From Shimia ponticola (lineage in GTDB: Bacteria; Pseudomonadota; Alphaproteobacteria; Rhodobacterales; Rhodobacteraceae), in contig NZ_VCDK01000005.1 in assembly GCF_007995215.1 (NCBI RefSeq), positions 62,001 through 126,000 of the forward strand: DNA of 64,000 nucleotides, in the 5' to 3' direction. The translations under genes and the position numbers were made by a program. The stretch's first letter is position 1. The number at the start of each line of letters is the position of its first letter. This document shows, piece by piece, positions 51,642 through 61,963 of this stretch. The notes under the pieces were generated by a model. The model was not told the origin of the DNA, did not search any database, and saw nothing but the letters and a program-made list of their open reading frames with translations.

Positions 51642-52628
51642 ATGGACATTTTTGCCCTTGCAGCCGACAACCTTCTGTCGCCGATCATCCTCAGCTTTGC
51701 ACTTGGCCTCTTTGCGGCGCTTGCGCGGTCCGAACTCAGCGTGCCGGAAGCCGTGGCAAAGGGCATGTCGATCTACCTTCTCTTTGCGATCGGCTTCAAA
51801 GGCGGCGTCAGCGTCGCTGACCACGGGCTGGACGGGCGTTTGATTGCCACGATGCTGGCGGGTGGCGTCCTGTCAGCAGTCATCCCGTTCGTGGCCTTTG
51901 TCCTCCTGCGCGTGTTGACCGGCATGGACCGGCTGAATGCCGCAGCGGTCGCAGGGCATTACGGCTCGATCTCAATCGTGACCTTCGTGGCCGCAACCTC
52001 GGTTCTGCAAAATGCAGGCATCACCTCCGAAGGATACATGGTGGCCGTTGCCGCCGTGATGGAAGCCCCTGCCATCCTGTCGGCCCTGTGGTTGGTGTCA
52101 CAAGGCGGCAAGTCCGAAGGCTCAGGTGGCCGTATGGATGCCGAACTCTGGCGCGAAATCCTGTTGAACGGCTCGATTGTGCTGCTGGTCGGGTCCTTTG
52201 TGATCGGTGCTGTGACCGGTCAAGACGGGCTTGCGATGATCGAAAGCTTCATCGTGTCGCCATTTCAGGGTGTGCTGTGCCTTTTCCTGCTCGACATGGG
52301 GTTGGTTGCCGGGCGCGGGCTGCGCAACACCGGTGGCGCTGTCACGTGGCGCACGGTTCTTTTTGGTGTGCTCATGCCGCCTATCGGCGCGACGCTCGGC
52401 CTGTTGGTCGCGATGGTTTTGGGCCTGTCATTGGGCGGCGCGCTCTTGCTGATGGTTCTGTCCGCCTCGGCCAGCTACATCGCTGTGCCTGCCGCGATGC
52501 GCGTGGCGCTGCCAGAGGCCAACCCGTCGATCTATCTCACGCTGTCGCTGGGCGTGACCTTCCCCTTCAACCTTGTGCTGGGTATCCCGCTTTATCTGGC
52601 CATTGCGACCCTGATGATCGGAGCCTGA
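51642..52628 (+). CDS. sbtA: SbtA-type sodium-dependent bicarbonate transporter
   Basis: This 328-residue membrane protein has ten or so hydrophobic helices and matches the SbtA family: LSFALGLFAALARSELSVPEAVAKGMSIYLLFAIGFKGGV and FVAATSVLQNAGITSEGYMVAVAAVMEAPAILSAL. The middle loop (GKSEGSGGRMDAEL) separates the two halves. SbtA imports bicarbonate with sodium in cyanobacteria; proteobacterial homologues are less studied. Its stop overlaps no gene, but sbtB starts one base later. Neighbours and PII partner support the assignment. Confidence 0.9.
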   Translation: MDIFALAADNLLSPIILSFALGLFAALARSELSVPEAVAKGMSIYLLFAIGFKGGVSVADHGLDGRLIATMLAGGVLSAVIPFVAFVLLRVLTGMDRLNAAAVAGHYGSISIVTFVAATSVLQNAGITSEGYMVAVAAVMEAPAILSALWLVSQGGKSEGSGGRMDAELWREILLNGSIVLLVGSFVIGAVTGQDGLAMIESFIVSPFQGVLCLFLLDMGLVAGRGLRNTGGAVTWRTVLFGVLMPPIGATLGLLVAMVLGLSLGGALLLMVLSASASYIAVPAAMRVALPEANPSIYLTLSLGVTFPFNLVLGIPLYLAIATLMIGA

Positions 52629-52629
52629 T

Positions 52630-52938
52630 ATGCAGACGCATCCCGCGAAACGAGTCGAAATCACGATCGAAGCCCCGATGCAGCGTCGTCTCTGCGATGC
52701 GCTGCAGGAGGCAGGGATCACGGGATACACGATTGTGCCGGTCAAAGGCGGTTCAGGCCGCTCTGGTCGATGGGACCGCGCCGGACAAGTCGGGCAGTCC
52801 GGCATGGTTCAGGTGGTCTGCATTATCCGGCCAGAACGCTTGGACGGCCTTTTGGAAGCCGCCTTTGCGGTGGTCGAGCGTCATATCGGCGTGGTCTGCG
52901 TGACCGATTGCGAAGTTCTGCGCGCAGAGCGGTTTTAG
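52630..52938 (+). CDS. sbtB: SbtB-like PII signalling protein
   Basis: This 102-residue protein has a PII-like ferredoxin fold: KRVEITIEAPMQRRLCDALQEAGITGYTIVPVKGGSGRSG, then MVQVVCIIRPERLDGLLEAAFAVVERHIGVVCVTDCEVLRAERF. SbtB binds SbtA and adenine nucleotides (AMP, cAMP, ADP) to tune bicarbonate uptake. The long loop near residues 38-58 (GRWDRAGQVGQSG) is the T-loop. The short C-terminus lacks the Cys pair of the cyanobacterial redox loop. Directly adjacent to sbtA. Confidence 0.88.
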   Translation: MQTHPAKRVEITIEAPMQRRLCDALQEAGITGYTIVPVKGGSGRSGRWDRAGQVGQSGMVQVVCIIRPERLDGLLEAAFAVVERHIGVVCVTDCEVLRAERF

Positions 52939-52941
52939 AGG

Positions 52942-52990
52942 GCAGGAGTGAGGGGCCAGCCCCTCACACTCCCCGGAGTATTTGCAAAAC
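52942..52990. repeat. Intergenic double hairpin with GGAGTATTT motif
   Basis: GTGAGGGGC (52948-52956), CA, GCCCCTCAC (52959-52967): a perfect 9-bp stem. It is followed directly by ACTCC-CC-GGAGT (52968-52979) and ATTTGCAAAAC. The string CCCCGGAGTATTT resembles a dispersed intergenic repeat I recall from Rhodobacterales genomes. It also separates sbtB from the convergent DUF4139 gene and may end both transcripts. Confidence 0.6.
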
Positions 52991-53000
52991 ATAGAAGGTG

Positions 53001-54635
53001 TCAGGGCCGCCAATTGACCATCTGGCCCTCGGGCCATGTCAGGGACATTTCGATCTCGACCGTCTGGGTGCCACCCGGTTCCAGAGTCAGATCCCATGCG
53101 GCGACACCCCGTACGCCATCTGCATCCTGTGCATCGGGGCGCGGGCTGGACCCAATCTCGATCACCAAATCCTCTTGTTCGCTGACGGGAAGCGCATATA
53201 GCGCGCGCAGATCGATGGGCTCAGGACCAAGGTTCTCAACTTCGAAACTCACCCGCTCATTCTGAGTATTCGAGCGACGGATCAAACCCCGGTCGCCCTC
53301 GTCCCGGTCATCAATACGGTAGCTCAGCCGCACCGACTCCAGACTTCCAAAGGGCAGAACTGCCTCGGCACCATCCGGGATTTCATCCATGAATGTGTCG
53401 CCAAAATAGGTGTCGTCACGATAGACGCGCGCTCGCCCGGCGATCAGTGGCCCACCTGACGTATTGTCGACCCGCGCGGTCACAAAGGCGCTTTGATCGC
53501 GGCGCGGAATGGCAACGATCTCACGCGTGCCATCCAGAACCGTTTCATTCAATGCCAGTTCTGTTGCGCCGCCTCCGCCAGCGATGGTCTGAGCACCGTC
53601 AAAGGCAAAGACAAACGCCGCCCCTTCATACTCACCAACAGCCCCTTCCATGACAATGGCTGGCTCCATAACAGGCGCATCCATGGAAAACGTCTCGGCC
53701 TCGGCATTCATCCGAACCGCAGACCGGGGCATAGCCACCACAGAGCCATCATGCATCCGCACAATATTTGGGAAAACGGGGCTAGCCCCAACCGTTTCGC
53801 TTGGAACGATGGTCGACAGGATCAGGTCCACGCTGCGCCAATCGCCTGGGGATTGCTTGAACACCTCGGCCTTGCGCGTGACTGCGACGTCACCTGTCTG
53901 ACTGTCCAACATAAGGTCGTAGACCGGCGACCACCCTGCGTCAGGAGCCATGGACGTCAGTGTCCCACGCGCTTGTGTTGTCGTCTCGGCTTGAACCTCT
54001 AGCGCGATGCGCGCCCAACCTTCCTGCGGCGGGTTCAGAGCCGCCAACGCGGCATTGGCGGTTTCAAAATCCCTTCGAAAGGCCTCGTCGGCTTTGATCA
54101 ACTCGTCCACCGCTCGCGCAGCTTCGAGCCGCGCGCGCAGCAAGCGTGGCAATTCCTGACCAAGGATGCCCAACGTCGCCTGCAGGTCCTGCGCAGTTGC
54201 AGGCACGTCGCCTGAGGCGCGCGCAGACTTCAGATACGCGATCTGCGCATCGAGCGCCGTGATCGTCTCTTTCGCGGCTGTGATCGCGGCCTGATGGTCC
54301 CGGCGTGCAGTCTCGGCTGCCTCAAGCGCCGAGAGGGCCTCTGATTGCGCGGCTGTATAGAACCGCTCTGGATCAATGACCCGCCCGTCCATACGCCGCC
54401 CGATCAGGGTCATGTCGCCCTGCAAGGCAATCTCGGGCAGCCCGCGCGCATCCCGCATCGCCAGCACGATCTGGTGCCGTCCGGCGGGGATCTCGACCTC
54501 AAATCGTTCGGTGACCTCGGCCCCCTGCGGATAGATCACAGCGCCGGTGACGACAGACGCGGCCGGCAACACGTCTGCGGCCACAGACCCCGCCAACACG
54601 GGCACCGCAACAATCGCGGGAAAGAAAAAACGCAT
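53001..54635 (-). CDS. DUF4139 / mucoidy-inhibitor-like exported protein
   Basis: This 544-residue precursor has a signal peptide (FFFPAIVAVPVLAGSVAADV). A DUF4140 N-terminal domain follows (VVTGAVIYPQGAEVTERFEVEIPAGRH), then a coiled-coil helix bundle (residues about 85-200), and the DUF4139 beta domain (DAGWSPVYDLML ... SPGDWRSVDLILSTIVPSETVGASPVFP). Relatives were named MuiA for mucoidy inhibition. The protein is probably periplasmic. The YDLML and SPGDWxxVxLxLST blocks are strong family signatures. Function beyond this is unknown. Confidence 0.88.
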   Translation of the reverse strand: MRFFFPAIVAVPVLAGSVAADVLPAASVVTGAVIYPQGAEVTERFEVEIPAGRHQIVLAMRDARGLPEIALQGDMTLIGRRMDGRVIDPERFYTAAQSEALSALEAAETARRDHQAAITAAKETITALDAQIAYLKSARASGDVPATAQDLQATLGILGQELPRLLRARLEAARAVDELIKADEAFRRDFETANAALAALNPPQEGWARIALEVQAETTTQARGTLTSMAPDAGWSPVYDLMLDSQTGDVAVTRKAEVFKQSPGDWRSVDLILSTIVPSETVGASPVFPNIVRMHDGSVVAMPRSAVRMNAEAETFSMDAPVMEPAIVMEGAVGEYEGAAFVFAFDGAQTIAGGGGATELALNETVLDGTREIVAIPRRDQSAFVTARVDNTSGGPLIAGRARVYRDDTYFGDTFMDEIPDGAEAVLPFGSLESVRLSYRIDDRDEGDRGLIRRSNTQNERVSFEVENLGPEPIDLRALYALPVSEQEDLVIEIGSSPRPDAQDADGVRGVAAWDLTLEPGGTQTVEIEMSLTWPEGQMVNWRP

Positions 54636-54714
54636 GACAAGCCTCCAAACCGTTCTGGCATGACCGTCGGCGCTTGGGCTCTGTTATGCAATAGCGGGAA
54701 TGGATGGACGGCGG

Positions 54715-57165
54715 TCAGACGCTCTGGACCAGTTCGGCGATCTCGATATCTGCGAGCGAAATCGCACTGGCCTGGACATCGAACAAAGAGGCAATCACCG
54801 TGCCGTTAGACAAGATCTGCGTCAGCCCTCCGGCGTCTTCCTCGATTGTCAGAACAGGCGTTCCACCCTCAGCGGTCAGGACCTGAAGCGTATCAACACC
54901 GGGGCGGAAGTCCTCGATATAGGCACCAACCGTAGGCCCTCGCTGCAACCCGTCATCATTGATCACAAAGATATCTGCGCCCTCTCCCCCTGATGCCTCA
55001 TCTCGGTCGCCAAGGAACAGAACATCATCCCCGTCTTCGCCGCTCAGATCGTCAAAGGTTTTGTCGTCGGTGCTGACGGTCACGTCATCGGGCAACACAC
55101 CGTTGTCCCGCAGATCACGGACCTCTTCCAGCGTCAGATCACGGCTGAGTGCGGAGGTCCCGTCCAGAATATCGTCGCCGTCCCCGCCGACCAGCGTGTC
55201 CTCACCACCGCCGCCTTGCAGGATGTCATCCGCGACACCCCCAAGGATCAGGTCGTCTCCGCCTCCGCCAAAGAGCGCGTCGCGCCCGGCTTCGCCCCTT
55301 AGCTGATCATCGCCGTTCCCGCCAAAAATGACATCCGCCCAGAATCCGCCGTTGATCCTATCGTCCCCGTCCAGACCCAGAATGACATCCCGCTGACCCT
55401 GACCGTCGATAACATCAGTAAATCGCGTGCCGACAATTTCATCCGCATCAGCTGTGCCAATGATGATAACGGGCTCAATCAGATTAGGGCTAACCGCATT
55501 TCCGGCTGTATCGACGACTTCAACATCCGCCACGGAGAAGGTCGTGTTCATCGGCAAGCTCAGGCGGACAATGCCCTGCCCATTTGACAACAAAAGAGGT
55601 GCGCCCCGTTCGTCCTGACCCAGTTCAATCGTAGGCACCGTGCCCTCGGGCACCAAAACAACCAGTTTATCTTCTTGCGGGTCAAAAAATGCCTGCGCGG
55701 TGACGTCTGGATCGCTTTGGAACGCATCGCCATTGACGATGTAGGTATCCGATCCTTCTTGTCCTGAACCATTATCCCCCTCACCCAGATACAGTACGTC
55801 GTCGCCGTCGCCGCCCCTGAGGAAATCAAAGCTGTTGTCGTCATAAGTGACCGCCACGCCGTCAGGTAAATCGGCACCATCCCGGTAGATGGCAATCGCC
55901 TCTTCAAGGGTGAGGTCACGGCTGTAAGTCCGACTGCCATCCAGGATGTCATTCCCGTCATTTCCAATCAGAAAGTCTCTGTCTTCACCGCCCAGAAGGA
56001 TGTCATCATCCTGCAAACCGCCCAGATAATCCGCGCCACGACCACCAAGCAGCAGGTCCGATCCCTTGTTGCCGAATAGCGTGTCACCGCCATCACCGCC
56101 GACAAGGGTATCATCGCCTTGCCCTCCGCTAAGAGTGTCGTCACCATCCAAACCCTGGATCAGGTCCTCACCTTGGCGTCCCGACAGGGTATCGTCGCCG
56201 CTCGCTCCCGTTATGCTGTCATCATCCGGTGTGCCAATGATCTGAAGCGGTGGGTCAGACGCAGGCACAATTGCATTCCCGGCAGTATCGACAACACTGA
56301 TATCAGAAAGGGAAACAACATCCCCTTCCGCCAACCTTAAGGTCGCTATGACATTGCCGTTTGACAAAAGCCTCGGGGCGTCAAAACCGCTCGAATCCAA
56401 TTCCAGCATGGGCTCTGATCCTTCGGGGACAACAACCACAAGTCGATCTTCGTCCGGCACAAACCCGATTTCAGCCCCAGTTTCCGGATCCCTCTGCAGG
56501 GTATCATCCAAAACGAAATAAGTGTCCTCGCCCGCACCCGCGAACCCGCGATCCCCATCGCCCAAGACCAGCGCGTCGTTCCCAAATCCACCAAGCAAAC
56601 GGTCCGGACGCTTATCGTCAAAAACCTCGGTCACACCGTCCGGCAATTCGCCACCATTGCGCAACACGGCCTCAGCCTCTTCAAAGGTTAGCGGGCGGCT
56701 CGTGTGATAGCCGCCGTCCAGAAAATCGTCGCCGTCTTCACCGTTCAGTTGATCCTCGCCCAGACCGCCGAACAGCAAATCACCGCCATCGGAGCCGTCA
56801 AGAATATCATTACCGCGGTTCCCGAGAATAAGGTCGGCACCACGGTTTCCGTTGGCGACGTCATTGCCCAAATTGCCAAAGATCGTATCGTCGTCCGCGC
56901 CGCCACGCAGCAAGTCATTCCCTGCGGCTCCGTCGATTCGGTCTGCGTCTGCGCGACCAAAGATAAGGTCATTGCCATCTGTCCCGGTAATGGCATCCGG
57001 CTCAGCTGTGCCGATGATCTGTGTGCGTTCGACCGGTGTTGGGTCAGGCTCGTGTGGTTTGTGAGGTTCCGATTTAGTGGCGTCGTCCTCATCGTCGTCG
57101 CCTTCAAACAGCCCAAACGCGCCCAGAAACAAACCAGACGCCAACAGAAATAGAAGATCCATCAA
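54715..57165 (-). CDS. Three-module RTX-like calcium-binding protein
   Basis: This 816-residue protein begins with a hydrophobic segment (DLLFLLASGLFLGAFGLF) and an acidic linker (EGDDDEDD). Three modules of about 250-260 residues follow: 49-307, 308-567, 568-816. Each module starts ITGT or similar and runs through RTX nonapeptides (GGxGxDxLxG; Ca-binding). It then has an insert SRxLTxEExxxxxxxGxxLPDxV (residues 156-178, 415-437, 674-695), one or two further RTX units, and a final beta segment ending with LLSNG...SLADI. The N-terminal helix suggests membrane anchoring rather than classical C-terminal type I secretion; no HlyB/HlyD-type exporter is nearby. Function unknown. Confidence 0.85.
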   Translation of the reverse strand: MMDLLFLLASGLFLGAFGLFEGDDDEDDATKSEPHKPHEPDPTPVERTQIIGTAEPDAITGTDGNDLIFGRADADRIDGAAGNDLLRGGADDDTIFGNLGNDVANGNRGADLILGNRGNDILDGSDGGDLLFGGLGEDQLNGEDGDDFLDGGYHTSRPLTFEEAEAVLRNGGELPDGVTEVFDDKRPDRLLGGFGNDALVLGDGDRGFAGAGEDTYFVLDDTLQRDPETGAEIGFVPDEDRLVVVVPEGSEPMLELDSSGFDAPRLLSNGNVIATLRLAEGDVVSLSDISVVDTAGNAIVPASDPPLQIIGTPDDDSITGASGDDTLSGRQGEDLIQGLDGDDTLSGGQGDDTLVGGDGGDTLFGNKGSDLLLGGRGADYLGGLQDDDILLGGEDRDFLIGNDGNDILDGSRTYSRDLTLEEAIAIYRDGADLPDGVAVTYDDNSFDFLRGGDGDDVLYLGEGDNGSGQEGSDTYIVNGDAFQSDPDVTAQAFFDPQEDKLVVLVPEGTVPTIELGQDERGAPLLLSNGQGIVRLSLPMNTTFSVADVEVVDTAGNAVSPNLIEPVIIIGTADADEIVGTRFTDVIDGQGQRDVILGLDGDDRINGGFWADVIFGGNGDDQLRGEAGRDALFGGGGDDLILGGVADDILQGGGGEDTLVGGDGDDILDGTSALSRDLTLEEVRDLRDNGVLPDDVTVSTDDKTFDDLSGEDGDDVLFLGDRDEASGGEGADIFVINDDGLQRGPTVGAYIEDFRPGVDTLQVLTAEGGTPVLTIEEDAGGLTQILSNGTVIASLFDVQASAISLADIEIAELVQSV

Positions 57166-57300
57166 TCACCCACCCGATACTTCAACAATTTGAAACTAAA
57201 CAGAGACCCAAATGAAACCAAGCATCCATTTGTATTGGTCCGTCATTCGAAACGATGGGGCGAATTGAGCAAAAATAGGCGACTAAAATCGGCAAAACAA
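57166..57300 (-). promoter_or_regulatory. AT-rich upstream region of the RTX-like gene
   Basis: The gap between the RTX-like start and the asd terminator is noticeably AT-rich (aacaatttgaaactaaacag, aaaataggcgactaaaatcg). It should contain the RTX promoter on the minus strand. No clear -35/-10 was assigned. Confidence 0.4.
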
Positions 57301-57330
57301 AAAAGGGCGCCGCACAGCGACGCCCTTTTT
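57301..57330 (-). terminator. Terminator after asd
   Basis: AAAAGGGCG (57301-57309) pairs with CGCCCTTTT (57321-57329) with extra inner pairing. Reading the minus strand, the stem is followed by a T-rich run (complement of gcaaaacaaaaaaggg). Confidence 0.85.
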
Positions 57331-57347
57331 GGGAAATTCAAATTGGC

Positions 57348-58370
57348 TCAGGCCTTTTGCAACACCTTGTTGCCCAACAACTCTGCAATCTGCACCGCGT
57401 TCAACGCCGCGCCTTTGCGCAGGTTGTCGGATACGCACCACAGGTTCAGGCCGTTTTCGATGGTCGAGTCCTGGCGGATGCGGCTGATGAAGGTGGCAAA
57501 GTCACCGGCGGCTTCGACCGGGGTCACATAACCGCCGTCTTCACGCTTATCGATCACCATGATGCCGGGAGCTTCCCGCAAGATGTCGCGCGCTTCGTCC
57601 TCGTCGAGGAAATCTTCGAACTCAAGATTGATAGCTTCCGAGTGGCCCACGAAAACCGGCACGCGCACGCAGGTGGCTGTGACCTTGATCGACGGGTCGA
57701 CGATCTTCTTGGTCTCAGCGACCATCTTCCATTCCTCTTTCGTCGAGCCGTCTTCCATGAAGACGTCGATGTGAGGAATGACGTTGAAGGCGATCTGTTT
57801 GGTGAACTGCTTTGGCTCTTTTTCCTGCCCCGGGACGTAGACGCCCTTGGTCTGATCCCACAGCTCATCCATCCCGCCTTTGCCCGCACCTGACACCGAC
57901 TGGTAGGTCGAGACAACGACGCGCTTGATCTTGGCGCGGTCATGCAGCGGCTTCAGCGCCACCACCATCTGCGCAGTCGAACAGTTCGGGTTCGCGATGA
58001 TGTTTTTCTTGGTGTAACCGTGGATCGCATCGGCGTTCACCTCGGGCACGATCAGCGGCACGTCAGGGTCATAGCGATAGAGCGATGAGTTATCGATCAC
58101 CACGCAACCTGCTGCCGCGGCCTTGGGCGCGTATTGCTTGGTTGCGGTCGATCCCACAGCAAAGAGCGCCATGTCCCAACCCGTGAAGTCAAACGTGTCG
58201 AGGTCCTCTGTCGTCAGTGTCTTCTCGCCAAAGCTCACCTCTGTGCCCAAGCTCTTTCGGCTGGCCAGCGCGGCAATCTTATCCACCGGGAACGCACGCT
58301 CCGCGAGGATGTTTAGCATTTCACGACCCACGTTCCCCGTGGCGCCGACAACAACGACGTTGTACCCCAT
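57348..58370 (-). CDS. asd: Aspartate-semialdehyde dehydrogenase
   Basis: This 340-residue enzyme reduces aspartyl phosphate to the semialdehyde, leading to lysine, threonine and diaminopimelate. The NADP-binding motif is VVGATGNVGREMLNIL, the catalytic Cys is in NPNCSTAQMVVAL, and the His region follows (VPVFVGHSEAINLEFE). ATG 58370 is preferred over upstream starts because an AAAGGA sits 8 bases before. Monocistronic. Confidence 0.96.
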   Translation of the reverse strand: MGYNVVVVGATGNVGREMLNILAERAFPVDKIAALASRKSLGTEVSFGEKTLTTEDLDTFDFTGWDMALFAVGSTATKQYAPKAAAAGCVVIDNSSLYRYDPDVPLIVPEVNADAIHGYTKKNIIANPNCSTAQMVVALKPLHDRAKIKRVVVSTYQSVSGAGKGGMDELWDQTKGVYVPGQEKEPKQFTKQIAFNVIPHIDVFMEDGSTKEEWKMVAETKKIVDPSIKVTATCVRVPVFVGHSEAINLEFEDFLDEDEARDILREAPGIMVIDKREDGGYVTPVEAAGDFATFISRIRQDSTIENGLNLWCVSDNLRKGAALNAVQIAELLGNKVLQKA

Positions 58371-58497
58371 TTCCTTAGTCCTTTCGGGTAAAGCTCTTAT
58401 CAAGCCGGGGGCGCGTATACGGCGGATGCCGGGCGAAGGAAAGGGCCACCAGAAACCGTAGCCAGTGGAAGATCGTCGCGCCTGACGTGTTGTGTGA

Positions 58498-59409
58498 TTA
58501 GCCGCGCGCCTTGTCCCGCTGCGCCTGCCCGATCTGCCGGATCGTGGCTGCCAGCCCCATCAACTGTTTCTCCAACGGATTGGTCCGACGCCACACCATG
58601 CCAATCGTGCGCTTGGGTTTGTTAGCGACAAACCGCGAGATGGCCACGCTGGTCCCGCGCGTTTCCAGCGGCACCGCCATTTCGGGGATCAGCGTCAGCC
58701 CCAGCCCGGCATCCACCATCTGCACCAATGTTGCCAGAGACGACCCCTCCATCAGCAGGCTGACATCCGACTGCCCGATGTTGCAGAGTTCCAGCGCCTG
58801 ATCGCGAAAACAGTGACCTTCTTCGAGTAGAAGCAGCTTCATCTCGGATAGCTGTTTGGGCGCAGGCACAGGTTTTTGCGCGTCCTCTTCTGACCGGATC
58901 AATACGAAGTCTTCATCAAACAGAGCAAACTCGCGCAGGCTGGGCTCCGACACCGGCAGCGCCGCGATGACAAAATCCAGGCGGGAATTCAGAAGATCAT
59001 TCAAAAGCGACTGCGTGACCGACTCGCGCGGTCGCAACTCCAGATCAGGCAGGGCTAGGGACAGTTGCCGGATGATGTCGGACAAAAGATAGGGCGCGAC
59101 AGTTGGAATGATTCCCATGCGCAACCTGCCGGTCAGCGGTCCATCCGGCTTCCGCGCGAGTTCTGACAGGTCCTCCACGTCGCTCAGAATGCGGCGCGTC
59201 CGCTCTAGAAACTCTTCGCCTAACGTCGTCAGCCGCACCTTCCGCGCGGTCCGCTCGACCAAAGGTGACCCCAGCATCCCCTCCAACTCTTTGATCTGCA
59301 CAGACAATGCCGGTTGAGAGATTGAGCACGCCTCTGCCGCACGACCAAAGTGCTCAAACCGGGCGAGCGCATCAAAGTAGCGAAAATGCTTAATCGTGAA
59401 ATTCATCAT
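58498..59409 (-). CDS. oxyR: Hydrogen-peroxide sensor OxyR (LysR family)
   Basis: This 303-residue LysR regulator has the N-terminal helix-turn-helix (RYFDALARFEHFGRAAEACSISQPALSVQIKELEGMLGSPLVER). It carries the OxyR redox pair Cys200 and Cys209 in EGHCFRDQALELC, corresponding to Cys199 and Cys208 of E. coli. Peroxide oxidises the pair into a disulfide, turning on target genes. It is divergent from katG, its classical target. ATG 59409 or the next codon. Confidence 0.95.
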   Translation of the reverse strand: MMNFTIKHFRYFDALARFEHFGRAAEACSISQPALSVQIKELEGMLGSPLVERTARKVRLTTLGEEFLERTRRILSDVEDLSELARKPDGPLTGRLRMGIIPTVAPYLLSDIIRQLSLALPDLELRPRESVTQSLLNDLLNSRLDFVIAALPVSEPSLREFALFDEDFVLIRSEEDAQKPVPAPKQLSEMKLLLLEEGHCFRDQALELCNIGQSDVSLLMEGSSLATLVQMVDAGLGLTLIPEMAVPLETRGTSVAISRFVANKPKRTIGMVWRRTNPLEKQLMGLAATIRQIGQAQRDKARG

Positions 59410-61694
<2,285 letters not shown>

Positions 61695-61963
61695 ACCTTT
61701 CGACCGGGCGGCCCTTACGCCGCCCGGTCACCTCCAAGTAGCGGATCAATGATCCGGCCAATTCTCTCACAGAAATCGACGCCATCTAGACTGGCACACG
61801 GCAACTGCGAGATGCATCCGTTTTGCCGAGACGGTTGCCCCCCCCTTTCAGTCATCAAGTGCCCGCGCGTGCTGTCGTGAAATGTCGCGCTGTGAGTGAC
61901 CAAGTCACCGTGTCTTGCATCCGACTCATGCCAAACAGACTTCAGAAAGACTGGAGTCACATC
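61695..61963 (+). other. Intergenic region after katG
   Basis: These 269 bases carry a hairpin at 61703-61730 and then no recognisable gene. Near the downstream gene a GGAG ribosome site lies at about 61952-61955. Short open frames here have no ribosome site or family pattern. Confidence 0.4.
61703..61730 (+). terminator. Perfect 11-bp hairpin after katG
   Basis: GACCGGGCGGC (61703-61713), loop CCTTAC, GCCGCCCGGTC (61720-61730). It lies 8 bases after the stop but has no T-run. Confidence 0.7.
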
